Made by a program: the position numbers and the translations under genes. DNA of 64,000 nt from Anticarsia gemmatalis. Taxonomy: Eukaryota > Arthropoda > Insecta > Lepidoptera > Erebidae. The stretch covers positions 6,611,124-6,675,123 of the forward strand of contig NC_134775.1 of the NCBI RefSeq assembly GCF_050436995.1, given 5' to 3'. Of the stretch, positions 44,982 to 55,796 are shown in pieces (the first letter of the stretch is position 1; each line of letters starts with the position of its first letter). A model generated the notes under the pieces. The model ran no database searches, was not told where the DNA came from, and worked only from the letters and a program-made list of their open reading frames with translations.

Positions 44982-45726
44982 CAGCCTTGGCCAAAAGTAT
45001 TAGGCACCCCTGTTACTACACACCTGTGCTATTTGAACAATGAATAAATTAATCGTCTGTTGAAAAGTGATCCTAGCGTCTTAAATCAGTATTCAAAGCA
45101 ATGAGCGATACATTTTAGTGGCATACGTTACATCTGATGCAACAATATCAAAATATTATAATTTCTTAAATCTTTGTTTTTAATGTTTTGTCATTCAGTA
45201 CCGCGATTCTGTACAACTATCGAGTATCGACTACCGACTTGCTATCGAATTTTGACGTTTAGAATGTATTGCCAAAATGTTTTCTAGAACACCCGTCAGA
45301 GGCGCTGATTAGATTTTCATACAAAATTTCTCGATGACAGGTCGGTTGTCGGTAGTCGATAGTAATAGAGAATTGAGCTACTGCATTTGGAAGTCTTACC
45401 GTAAAGCTAGAACATTTGTGGTTTTGTGATAACATCAAATATCGCGATAACATCAAAAACTGCTTTAAAAAACGCGTTAATGCAAGTATGGAATGCATTT
45501 TCTCCAGAGTAATTTAAGAAACTTGTACGTAATACGCCGACAAAGTTGCTGCTGCGATAAAATATTGATTGACAAAGGGTGGCCAAACAAAATATTGATG
45601 TTTTTATAGTATTCTAATGGAAATAAAGTACTTTAATTTTCATTACAATTACAATTACTTTTATTTATCTGTAATCTTGAAATATGCAGTAATTTATAGG
45701 GTGTCTAATACTTTTAGCCAAGGCTG
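44982..45726. mobile_element. Tc1/mariner-type non-autonomous element with nested MITE
   Basis: TIRs CAGCCTTGGCCAAAAGTATTAGGCACCC (44982) and, in reverse complement, CAGCCTTGGCTAAAAGTATTAGACACCC (to 45726). The left is flanked by TA; the right flank TT is probably mutated. No transposase-like frame is seen. The inner part holds the 188-bp MITE at 45196-45383. Confidence 0.8.
45196..45383. mobile_element. MITE with CAGTACCGCGATTCTGTAC-type ends, copy 2
   Basis: Left end CAGTACCGCGATTCTGTAC, right end TAGAGAATTGAGCTACTG, imperfect inverted pair. Subterminal CTATCGAGTATCGACTACCG mirrored by CGGTAGTCGATAG. Shares both ends with the element at 23332-23763. Confidence 0.75.
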
Positions 45727-46255
45727 TTTGTAACAAAGATGGGATAGGCCAATATGGATGCTTCGTACTTTTGTCCGTGGATTATGATAGTTACGACTCA
45801 TGATAAGCTAGTTTCTCTGATCAGAATATTGATAGATATTGATTATTATCACTATGTACATTTTTTTATGGATAAGTTATAAGAAATGTTTCGTGTTTAT
45901 TTTATTAGCTTTTATTTGGTTTTATGTACTAAATATCAAAGTATTCGTACCTAATAAAGGTTATTTTTGTGTGAAACAGTTACTGCAAAGTAATTTAAAC
46001 ATAGGTACATCAATAATTTTTGTAATGTTATTCGGTATTTGAATAAAACTACAATGCAAAGAGTAACATCTGTCACAAGTAAAACTAGTAACTCGTCGTA
46101 GTCATAGGTCAAAGTTTGTCACATCATTTTATTGAATCTACGTAAATTGTAATGCACTCGCTGGGTACCTAACTCGTCACCGAGTCGGTAGAGCGGGCGC
46201 CTGCGCGGGGTGGCGGCGGCGGCGGCGGCGGCGAGGGCACGAGGCGGCGCGTGCG
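45727..46255. other. Non-coding, with a (GGC)n-like patch
   Basis: AT-rich to about 46160, then a GC-rich patch with a run of GGC/GGCGGC at about 46210-46235. No gene seen. The patch may be the upstream part of the leader that follows. Confidence 0.5.
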
Positions 46256-46511
46256 CCTGCGCGGTGCGGTTTGTCGGCTCCCTTTGATTGCGGACATTAT
46301 TTGAAATTTGTATGATTGATGCAGTTCGTGCTTTTTGCTCGCGGAAGACGGATGTTATCCAAATTTCGGTTTTGTGTCAGTCGTGTCGTGTGTGAACTGT
46401 TGTCAATTGTTAATTGTTATAGTTTAAGTTTTGTGTTGTTAGTGTTTTTATTGTTATTTTTTTTGTTATTATTATTATTGTTGTTGTTATTATTGTTATT
46501 TTGTGACGAAA
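46255..46511 (+). repeat. Leader sequence, first of two tandem copies
   Basis: A region with GTGTCGTGTGTGAACTGTTGT and a long T-rich stretch that precedes the ATG of the HTH exon. It recurs in diverged form at about 46940-47171, so this is a partially duplicated unit. Confidence 0.6.
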
Positions 46512-46798
46512 TGCAGTTCAGTGCGCGTGAGTACGCAGAAATGCTGATGTGCTACAGTGAAGCACGTGGTAGGGTAACGCACAGCGTGCTCTGAACCTGT
46601 ACGTTCAGAGACACCCAAACGCTCGCCATCTCACGAAAAGTCGCATGATTACCCGAGCGTACCAATGCGTGTTGGATAATCAGCCGATTGTCCCGCAGCA
46701 GGAAGGTGCCGGAAGAATATTGCGTCCACGTGCGGTAGAAAATGTTTTGGAAGCCGTGCACCAGAATCCGCGTTTAGGTGCACGTACGTAATTGAGGT
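46512..46798 (+). pseudogene. DUF4817-like HTH exon, frameshifted
   Basis: ATG 46512 gives MQFSAREYAEMLMCYSEARG. After a shift near 46570 the protein continues one frame over: NAQRALNLYVQRHPNARHLTKSRMITRAY...RAVENVLEAVHQNPRLGART, up to about 46791. The pattern (REYAxMLMxYxEARGN, YxxRxPNxRHP) is that of the HTH domain (DUF4817) at the N terminus of some insect Tc1/mariner-like transposases. It ends near a possible splice donor (GAG|GTAAGT, about 46797). Only this first exon-like piece is seen. Broken by the shift and a TAA at 46792-46794. Confidence 0.6.
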
Positions 46799-46939
46799 AA
46801 GTGAGTGTTCATAACAATTTGCTATTATCAGCACCTGATGTTATTTATTTATTCATTTGGGAATTATTTTTCAATTTCGCGTACGTCTAAGTAGGCACGC
46901 AGGGGTTTTTTATTTTACGAATTTTTGCGAATGGGCGGC

Positions 46940-47171
46940 GCGTGTGCGGAGGCGCGGCGCCGGCGGCTTACTTTGATAGTTTGATAGTACGCTCCCGAAA
47001 GACGGAAGCTCTTCTCCAGTTTAGTTATGTCGTGTTCGTCGTGTCGTGTGTGAACTGTTGTTTATTATTACTTGTTATTGTTTCTATTTTGTGTCATTAG
47101 TGTTTTTATCATTATTAGTTTTGTTACTCTTATTCTCGAAGTGCAGTTGTGTTAGTGAATACGAAGAATTG
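46940..47171 (+). repeat. Second copy of the leader, interrupted by a TIR element
   Basis: Matches 46255-46511 (GTGTCGTGTGTGAACTGTTGT, then T-rich, then GAAGTGCAGTTGTGTTAGTG versus GAAATGCAGTTCAGTGCGCG). It stops at the left end of the TIR element, so the coding part is absent here. Confidence 0.6.
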
Positions 47172-48225
47172 GGCTACTTCCCATTTAGTCAACTTCCCAT
47201 TTGGTAATCCTCAAATTATACCACTAAAAAGTTGCGCTTGGTAAACATTTCGTTACTTCATACATTTAATCCTATTTATTTAATTTAGTACAGTCGGTGT
47301 GAAATTAATGTTATAGTTTAGCAGAGCGCTATTAATAAAGGCAAAAAACCTCTTGGCTTGTTACAACATGAAGAATCTCACAATCACGCCAAACTATGTA
47401 TGGCTCTTGCACATTTAACCAGGGAGTACATACATGATGGCTAGCTACACGTTATGAGTGAAAGGAAAGAAGGAAGATTTTGCAGTACCTATAGAAATTA
47501 AAGTCTCTCGTCTCTAAATCTAGACTTTTCTTCTCCCACTTACTAATCCATACTAATATTATAAATGCTAATGTAACTCTGTCTGTCTGTCTGTTACTCA
47601 ATCACGCCTAAACTACTGAACCAATTTGCATAAAATTTGGTATGGAGGTATTTCGATACCCGAGAAAGGACATAGGCTACTTTTTACCTCGAAAAAATGA
47701 CGCATTCCCATGGGAAAATTCAGGTGGCGGACGAAGTCGCGGGTAAAAGCTAGTCTATAATATATTAATACTATCATCAGTTTCGTGTTTTCTTTTTGTA
47801 CTTGACTGTACCCATCTCAAATGAAAGTTTAAACAAGCCAAGAAGTTTAGCCTTTCTTAATGGCGCTCTGCCAAAATGAAAACACCCTTTGACAGTTATG
47901 TTTGGAAATGTCTTTTTTATTGCATTTCTTGGAGCTTTTTCAAAATCCAAGGTAATAACATCTGCTTTCCACTCGGGTAAATGAAATTTTAGTTTGGAAA
48001 TTGACAGAATTACGTTGACCTTTACTGCTCCTTGATAAGCCGTACTTTTTGATAGTCGAGATTTTGTCTTAAGACTTTGAAACTTTTAAAAACTTTAACA
48101 GTAATTTCACACCGACTGTATTATATGAAATAAATAGGATTAAACGTATGAAGTAACGAAATGTTTACCAAACGCAACTTTTTAGTGGGTATAATTTGAG
48201 GTTTACCAAATGAGAAGTAGCCATA
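47172..48225. mobile_element. Element with long terminal inverted repeats (~150 bp)
   Basis: The left end GGCTACTTCCCATTT leads through CTCAAATTATACCACTAAAAAG and a motif at CAGTCGGTGTGAAATTA. The reverse complement of 48085-48225 repeats these in the same order (GGCTACTTCTCATTT...CAGTCGGTGTGA). A second block pair (47325-47375 with CTTGGCTTGTT, mirrored near 47830-47875) is also inverted. The left end has a short duplication (ACTTCCCATTT twice). No coding frame. A Helitron lies inside. Confidence 0.75.
47547..47753 (+). mobile_element. Short non-autonomous Helitron (Lep1-like)
   Basis: Begins TCCATACTAATATTATAAAT and ends GGGTAAAAGCTAG between A and T, as expected of Helitrons (5'-TC, 3'-CTRR, A|T insertion). 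The core ACTCTGTCTGTCTGTCTGTTAC and GAGAAAGGACATAGGCTAC is typical of a very abundant lepidopteran repeat. A small GACGAAGTC stem precedes the terminal CTAG. 207 bp. Confidence 0.75.
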
Positions 48226-48286
48226 GATTCATATGATCTTCAAAAGATCGTAATAACCTCAAAAAATATGTTTACCAAATGCTGTA

Positions 48287-49129
48287 ATGGCGGCTCAGAC
48301 TATAATCATGGGTGATTTCAACACTTGTCTCCTAAAAAACGATTACCGCTCCACCACACTCCAGTCTATAGTTCGATCCAACAACCTGTCTATCCCTCCT
48401 CTCAGTGCCACTCACCATTTTCCTAACTGCAACCCCTCCCTCCTTGACCTCATTCTTGTCTCCTCCTTAAATCGTGTATCTAAACATGGTCAGTCCTCAG
48501 CTGATGCTTTCTCCTACCACGATTTACTTTTCCTATCCTATCGAATCCGACCACCTAAATCCAAACCGAAAACCCTTGTACATCGCAATTTTCGTGACAT
48601 GGATGTTGTTAACTTTGCGAGGATGCCGGCAATATTGATTGGAGCTCACTCCTCGACTCTGACTGCGTAGATGACAAAGTGGCTATAATGACAACAAAAT
48701 TAACCGATCTTTACGACACTCACGCACCTTTTCGTCAAATTAAAGTGAAACAGCTTCCGTCGCCTTGGCTTACTGACAACATCAAATCTCTGCTTCACAA
48801 AAAAGATACAGCCAAATAAGCCTAGGTACAGATGTCGCCCCTCTGAAGCTAATATAGAAAAATATGTAGCTATTCGTTATCACTGCAGCTAGGTGTGTAG
48901 GAATGCACAACGCCGTCACATTCAAGAATCCGTTGAAAACGTCTGGAGAGACGGAGATCCAGCCAAGGTCTGGAAATTTCTTAAGTCACTGGGGGTCGGC
49001 AAACCGCAACAAAACCCTGTCCCTAATAATATTAATATGAACGTCTTGAATCAACACTTCTCTGCATTATCACATTTAGATAGTACCACGAAACGTAATA
49101 CACTCAGTTATCTTTCTTCTTGTTCGTAA
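48287..49129 (+). pseudogene. Daphne-related LINE, endonuclease to linker, copy 3
   Basis: Frame 48287-48670 holds IIMGDFNTCLLKNDYRST, LSATHHFP and SYHDLLFLSYRIRPP (endonuclease). It then continues with frameshifts to 49129 (RNAQRRHIQESVENVWRDGD, LNQHFSALSHLDSTTKRNTL). This matches ORF2 of copy 1 in order but is more distant. Cut at about 49125 by LINE C; its continuation is at 53855. Confidence 0.8.
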
Positions 49130-49364
49130 GAAAGAATTTGTTGTTGTTTGTAAGAAATAAGTACAACCGTTGTGTAAAAATATTTGAATGTCAGACGTAC
49201 AAAGTAGCGCAACTAGCGGACAATAGGAACACCACTTAGCCCTTGATTGATATAACTGCCATCTAGCGTTGAGTAGAAGAATCACCAAAACCTCAAGCGT
49301 CTTTGGTATCGATTGAACAAGTAGTTCTGACAGTATTACAATAGGTGGCGCCCTTGGGACAATA

Positions 49365-50567
49365 ATGGATTCCAATATAACTTTTCGTAAACAACGAAAA
49401 ACTAGCTCACTGAATGACTTATCGGCAGAAAATACAACCTTATTTGATACAACCATGCTCAGTCTGCGAGACTCTTCGATGAACACAAGCCAAACCGTCT
49501 TAGAACTGCAAGAAAGACTACAGGAAATGTCAAATAACATTGAAAGTGCCCATACTGAAATTGAAAACTTGAATGCTGAGAATTTAAGACTGAAATCAGA
49601 CTTACAAAAATGCAGAAACATAATAGAATCATATAAGAAAATTAATTCCTCTGACATTATAAATATGACACCACTATCAGTACGAAAACGAAAACAAAAA
49701 CTAATGAATAGGAACATAACGCCTAGATCAACTCGAGAGCAACAAGAACAAACACCACAAGCCGTCTTAAATGGGCAAGGCACTGCGAACATTAGTTGCG
49801 AAGTGATGGAAGAAACGCCTAAAACAAAACCAAGGAATAAAAAGCCCTGTCATACAAAGAACACCGCCAATTCGCCAACATCTCTCACATCGAATAAAGA
49901 AGCGTCAAAGAAAACAGAAGCGTGCCGTTCTGAAATTAGAAATATAGGAAAGAAGAATACACAAAACCATAAACTTTGCATTTTGAGTACCAACAGAAGT
50001 AATAAAATCCTATCTATTGCTAAAGATAAATATCCCAAAATGGACATATGCCATTATCTCACTCCAAATTGTAGCATCAAACAACAGATTAAAAATCTTC
50101 ATACAAAACTTGTAAACTACACTTTGAATGATTACTGTATTATTATGTTTGGCCCTGAAGATTTTCAAAAAACAAATAATTATTTTGATATTATCATTAA
50201 TATAAGAGAAACATTGTCATGTATTAAACACACCAATATAATATTATGTTTACCAACATATAGATTATGCCACTATAGTGTAATGTTCAACTGGAGAGTA
50301 GAAACTTTTAATAATTTACTTTATCTAGACATACTTACCCACCAATATGCTACTATATTTGACTCAAACTTAGATTTATCATGGGATTATACTATGTATT
50401 CAAAACAAAAAGGACATTTAAATAACTATGGAATTATTAATATCTTTGACAATTTAAAATATTACATTAAGGACTCAATTAATAACATAATATTGACGGA
50501 TTGTGAACCAACTAACAATGAGTATTGTGACTTAAGTACCAATAATAATAATTTATTTCGCCTTTAA
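49365..50567 (+). CDS. LINE C ORF1 with SGNH-like domain
   Basis: 400 residues, intact. The N-terminal ~100 residues have a coiled coil (ELQERLQEMSNNIESAHTEIE). A basic, disordered linker follows, then a globular domain from about residue 200: KLCILSTNRSNKILSIA and a later CIIMFGPEDF. A motif KQKGHLNNYGI near the end resembles the His block (xGHLNxxG) of SGNH/esterase domains in CR1 ORF1. This places LINE C in the CR1-type group. The catalytic Ser is not clear. ORF2 overlaps the end of this frame. Confidence 0.75.
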   Translation: MDSNITFRKQRKTSSLNDLSAENTTLFDTTMLSLRDSSMNTSQTVLELQERLQEMSNNIESAHTEIENLNAENLRLKSDLQKCRNIIESYKKINSSDIINMTPLSVRKRKQKLMNRNITPRSTREQQEQTPQAVLNGQGTANISCEVMEETPKTKPRNKKPCHTKNTANSPTSLTSNKEASKKTEACRSEIRNIGKKNTQNHKLCILSTNRSNKILSIAKDKYPKMDICHYLTPNCSIKQQIKNLHTKLVNYTLNDYCIIMFGPEDFQKTNNYFDIIINIRETLSCIKHTNIILCLPTYRLCHYSVMFNWRVETFNNLLYLDILTHQYATIFDSNLDLSWDYTMYSKQKGHLNNYGIINIFDNLKYYIKDSINNIILTDCEPTNNEYCDLSTNNNNLFRL

Positions 50568-53398
50568 GCATTTATATGTATTACATCAAAACTTAGCTGG
50601 CTTGCTCTCCAAATCAGATGCCCTCTCTGTCTGCCTTAGTGAGTTATCAGACAAAAACAAGCCCGTGGATGTGATATGCATTACTGAACATTTCATGATG
50701 ACAGGATATGAAACCCATCTTGATATACCAAACTACTATCTAGCTGCTTGCTACAGCAGGACAAACAGTAAAAGAGATGGTGCATGCATATTACTAAGAA
50801 TAGGAATTCCATGTAAGGTACTTATTGAGGTTACCAAATTCACACAAGTGAGTACTTTTGAATGCTGTGCTGTGGAACTATTAGAATATAAAATTGCTAT
50901 TGTCTGTATTTATAGGACACCCAAACCTGGCAATCTTGAAACATTTTTCCAAAAGTTAGAAGAATTATTATTAGAAATATGTAAAAAGAAATATACTAAC
51001 ATTATGGTAGTCGGGGACTTTAATATTGATGTTATGAAAAAGAATTATGTGACAGTCGAATTGAAATATTTGCTCTCAAATTTTAATTTAAAATTATGTT
51101 TACGGCAACCGACACGACTGAAAAGCCAAACGTGTATCGATAATATAGCGCACAATTTCCGTGGTTCATGCAAAACCGAAATCATAGAGTTTGCTCTGTC
51201 TGATCACACAGCTCAATTATTTGAATGTCCAGTTCAAAATAAATTTACTTTTAAATTTTGGCGTCAGAAGCGACGTGAGTTCTCAAAAGAAAATATCCAG
51301 AAATTTAAAAACTGTATAGGAAGTCTATCTTTTGCGGATATTTATGAAGTAGATGATGTAAACATAGCCTACGACTTATTTATTAACAAATTCAAATTAT
51401 TTTATGATTTATGTTTTCCTGTACGAATGGTCACCATAAAGGTAAATAGAAAACCCACATGGGTATCAAAGGGTATCAAAATATGTAGCAAAAAAAAGCG
51501 GCACCTTCTAAGGCTATATCGCCATACACCTACACACAATAACTATGCTCAATACACAAAATATAACAAAACATTTTAAAAAATTATAGCCGTTACAAAA
51601 AAATCACAAAATTGCAACAAAATAAAATATGCTGTTAATAAAAGTAAATCTACTTGGCAAATAATTAATAATAAAAAGTTTAATATTCCCAAAGATGACA
51701 TTCCGAAAATAAAACACCATGACATGTATATTTCTGACCCTCTAATGATCGCCAATACCTTTAATGACTACTTCATCGACAGAGTTGTGCCATTATCAAT
51801 ATATGGGGAAAAAACTACCGCCCTCATAGAAACTAGGCGAGATTCAATGTTTATGCCACCTTGTACACCACTCGATATTCTTACTATAATAAAAGGTCTC
51901 AAAAATACCAGAAGTGTGGGTCAAGATGAAATAGCGACACTTATAATTAAATCTGTAGATTATTTGATATGCAATCATTTAAGCTATATTTTAAACCTCT
52001 GTATTACTAATGGAGTATTTCCTCAAACATTAAAAACTACCATCATTAAACCAATACATAAAAAACAAAAAAAAGAGTTACTTGAAAATTACAGACCTAT
52101 TGCGCTCATATCTATAATATCCAAAATATTTGAAAAATATATTTATAGTAAGATATACAACTATTTTGAAACCAGGTCACTATTCTGTCCCCAACAAAAA
52201 GGATTTAGGAAAAATATGACTACTGTCATGACTATATACGACTTCTTAATAAACATAATGACAAATATTGACAAGCGAACACCTATATGTACTATATATT
52301 GTGATATGACCCAGGCGTTCGACTATGTAGATTTTAATATACTAAAGCAGAAGTTGGAATGCTACGGTTTAAGGGGAAATGTCTTAAATCTTCTAGGCTC
52401 GTACCTTACAAATAGAACACATGTTACTGTGGTCTCAAAACTAGATAACATGACTAAAACAGAGCTGTTATATACATCTAGTGAGCGCTTAATTAAATTT
52501 GGTGTACCACAAGGCAGTGTACTGGGGCCCCTTTTATTCATTATTTATGTAAATGACCTGCCTAATTGTACAAACCAACCAATGACTCTTTTTGCTGACG
52601 ACAGTACTCTGACAATTAAATGTAATAACCCTGACTCGTATGAAAATGACATAAATAATACTCTGACATCAATAATATCATGGTTAGTTAATAATAATTT
52701 AAAAATAAATTTGAATAAGACGAAAATAACCCATTTTAGTCAACGCATAAATACTTCATCACCAATAATCGTGAAATATGATAACACATTAATAGAGGAA
52801 GTAAATAGTACAATACTTAATAGACAAGAAATTGAACTGGAAAGACCATGTAGAAAATCTCTGTAATAGGTTAAGTACTTCCTCGTATGCACTGTATAAA
52901 CTGTCACCAACCGTAAATGTAGACACCCTACTTATAGCATATCATGGACTAGTGGCATCTATTTTGAGATACGGCATTATCTTTTGGGGTTATTCAACAG
53001 ACAAATCTCTAGTATTTAAACTCCAGCGTTGCATTCGCGCTATGTTTTGCTTAAAAGTCACGTATAGCTGTCAAACATACTTCAGAGATCATAACATCCT
53101 AACGTTGCCATCAATGTATATTTTAGAAACTTGCTTGCTCGTAAAGAAGAATCCGACATTATTTCCACGGCTTTCTGATACTGTTCAACGTAACAGGCGA
53201 GATAACGATCGGCTTCGAATGCACAGCGCCAAAACTGCTCTTTTGGGTGATAGCATATTTTGTTTGGCGCCCAAAATAAATAAGCTGCCAAAATATTTTA
53301 AGTCACTTAACTTCAACCTTTTTAAAAAAAGATTAAAAGATATGCTGTCAGAAAAATGTTATTATAATCTCAATGATTACCTGAATGACAACTTATGA
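50566..53398 (+). pseudogene. LINE C ORF2: endonuclease + RT, few lesions
   Basis: Open in +1 relative to ORF1 from about 50560, overlapping its stop (50565-50567); the first ATG is well inside. Endonuclease: ICITEHFMMTGYE, VCIYRTPKPG, VVGDFNIDVM and ALSDHTAQLF. A TAA at 51577-51579 interrupts in frame. RT: NYRPIALISIISKIFEKYI, YCDMTQAFDYV, FGVPQGSVLGPLLF and LFADDSTLTI. Near 52830 a shift/deletion before NWKDHVENLCNRL moves the frame, which runs to 53398. Two lesions in ~940 residues. Confidence 0.88.
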
Positions 53399-53791
53399 TT
53401 AGTGTTATTTAATGTTCTGATACTCTTTTTTAATTTTACTATCACTAATAATTAATATCTCTATTGACATTTATTAATTTTAATATTTTGGATCTAAATT
53501 TGCTATTGCTGACATTATTATTTTTATGTGACATTATTTAAACATTATTATGACAATGACATTTTATTTATTGATGGAAATTTTAATCATATTTGCATTT
53601 ACTAAATTATATTTATTGATTAATGTTAAAATAACAATATGTGTCAAATTTAAAATTTATATAATGTTATCAATTTAATTTTTATAATTTTATCAATGAC
53701 ATTTGCACGCCTAATATGGTAAAACATGTTGATACCTTAAATAATGTACACCATCTATTTGTAAACTACACATGTTTCAGCAAATAAATAT
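53399..53791. other. LINE C 3' untranslated region
   Basis: AT-rich, no coding. Contains several ATTTTAAT and GACATT units and ends directly in the (ATCTTC)n tail. Confidence 0.6.
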
Positions 53792-53842
53792 ATCTTCATC
53801 TTCATCTTCATCTTCATCTTCATCTTCATCTTCATCTTCATC
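53792..53842 (+). repeat. (ATCTTC)n tail of LINE C
   Basis: About eight and a half perfect hexamer units at the 3' end of LINE C, directly before the resumed host LINE sequence. Confidence 0.95.
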
Positions 53843-53854
53843 AGCCGTAATATG

Positions 53855-55116
53855 ATCCTTCCCATTCTTGATGTAACATTCCTATCATATTATGTCATAT
53901 CCTCAACTTTTCCATCTCTAGCGGCATCTTTCCGTCCATATGATCAGATCGGGTATGGAAGATGGCAAGCTTACAACTCTAGTCTTGCTAGATTTCAGCA
54001 GCGCCTTCAATTGTGTTGATTTTGATGTTCTGCTGGGTGTATTGAGTTCTCTTAATATATCTCCATCAGTGGTTGACTGGTTTCGTAGTTACCTGTATGT
54101 GCGCCGGCAACGTATTAACATCGAAAACAATGTCTCGGATTGGTGCTCTGTATCCGCTGGCGTACTGCAGGGCGGCGTTTTATCTCCCTTACTTTTCGCA
54201 GTTTTTATCAATACTATATCCAATCGCATCACTTCTTACTACCACCTCTATGCAGATGATCTACAAATCTATTCTTCTGCTCCCGCGGATAGGTTGACGG
54301 AAGCTGTGGAAACGATAAACAGTAATCTGGTTCGTATTTGTGAATGGAGTAAGTCGTATGGTCTTAATGTCAATCTTCAAAAAACACAAGCCATTGCCAT
54401 CGGTAGCCCCAGGATGATCTCAAGAGTGGATTGGACAGTAGTACCCACTGTGATCTTTGATGGCACAACCATCCCTTTTAGTGACCGAATTAGAAACCTG
54501 GGTTTATGTTTTGAAAAGAGCTTGTCCTGGAGTCCTCAACTCCAGGAACTCAGCCGTAAAATATTTTGTTCGGCGGGGTCCTAGTCGCAGGCTACGCAAT
54601 TTTCTCCCCTTCAACACTAAAATCGCGCTTGTACAATCCCTTCTCTTCCCCATTCTTGATTATGCCGATGTCAGCTATCCCGATCTAACCGAGGACCAAT
54701 TTAATAAGCTTGAGCGCCTTCAAAATTGTTTTATCAGGTTCATATTTGGATTACGCAAATATGACCACGTCTCAGAGTATCGAAACAAGCTCAAGTAGTT
54801 ACCAATACGTTCACGCCGGAATGCTCACATTTTCTACCTTCTGTACAATATCTTGTTTAATCCCTCGTCTCCCTTCTATCTCAAACAACGTTTTGTTTTC
54901 CTACATGACACGCATTCAAGGTTTTTACGATCATCGGAGAACTTAAGACTTAAGATGCCTGTGCATTCCACTAAATTCTTAGACAAGTCATTCACTGTGC
55001 AAGCTGTGCGGTTGTGGAATGCGCTGTCGCTATCCATTAGGCGAGTACAGAGCTTGCCAATTTTTAAAAATCGGGTGAAGGAACACTACTTATCACCGCA
55101 GAACACTGTTTCTTGA
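53855..55116 (+). pseudogene. Daphne-related LINE RT palm to C terminus, copy 3
   Basis: Resumes after LINE C with traces of the fingers (NFSISSGIFPSI in one frame near 53905-53937). Then from 53940: GMEDGKLTTLVLLDFSSAFN, GVLQGGVLSPLLFAVFIN, the catalytic YADDLQIYSS and thumb NLGLCFEKSLSWSPQL. Shifts near 54575 and 54798 lead to LFPILDYADVSYPDL and the last piece VQAVRLWNALSLSIRRVQSL (54853-55116). The RT middle is shortened on both sides of the LINE C site. It is the only Daphne-like copy here that keeps the YADD motif. Confidence 0.85.
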
Positions 55117-55538
55117 ACAACTCTCAGCTTTCACTACTCACTATCTCACTATTATATATTATATATTTGCTTATTTATATATGATTTATATATGTGCCTT
55201 TGTATTTATAGATGTCTATTTTATATATACGATTTTTATTTATTCTTTATATTATATTATAAAATGTTCTGAGTGACAGCTGTCAGAGGTATGATGGTTG
55301 GAACGTTAGTGTGGTTCGATTATTTATCATTCGAACTCAAGGGAAAAATGTCGTTACCACGTTGTACCGAACTCACCGCGTTTCTGTCTGCATCCGGCTA
55401 GATCGGTTAAATCCTAGTCTATTTTTGTAATGTGATCATTGTAATGGACAAATACACCAGTGAGCTAAGTCTAGTGCGTATTATTTTGGACTATTCGCCA
55501 TTACTGACCAATCTGATAGCGAGGTACCCCATATGCCT
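55117..55538. other. LINE 3' region and flank before Gypsy 3
   Basis: AT-rich LINE 3' sequence to about 55265, then ~270 bases of mixed sequence with no coding frame. Confidence 0.5.
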
Positions 55539-55649
55539 TGTAGTGTAGATGTAGAGTAAGAATTATATAAAACTAATGTGTATCCTAATAAAGTTTAGTT
55601 TGATGTCAACATTCGTTTGTTTCACTACTCCACAAGTCCCATCCTCGCA
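55539..55649 (+). repeat. Gypsy 3 left LTR
   Basis: 111 bp starting TGTAGTGTAGATG and ending CATCCTCGCA. The LTR is unusually short. Confidence 0.93.
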
Positions 55650-55663
55650 TGGCGACCGTGACA
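55650..55663 (+). promoter_or_regulatory. Gypsy 3 primer-binding site, tRNA-Arg
   Basis: TGGCGACCGTGACA follows the LTR; it matches the 3' end of insect tRNA-Arg as I remember it. Confidence 0.7.
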
Positions 55664-55796
55664 AATCGGGCGATCATCGCGCGCGTGATATGACACCTTG
55701 CCATATACGTACGAAGAGATTTTGCTAGTGAAATTACAATGGAAATGTTTCATTATAAATCGGATTTTTGTGACGACGGCCTGTTTATAATTCGAG

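Larger units (their letters stand above)
49130..53843 (+). mobile_element. LINE C, CR1-type, nearly full length
   Basis: Contains a 5' untranslated region, ORF1 (49365-50567), ORF2 and a 3' untranslated region ending in an (ATCTTC)n run (53792-53842). About 4.7 kb, inserted in the Daphne-related LINE. Only a small number of stops or shifts, so young. Confidence 0.85.

Noticed and set aside
46316..46594. 92-residue Leu-rich frame
   Set aside because: Poly-Leu comes from a T-rich leader; only the part from 46512 resembles a real domain.
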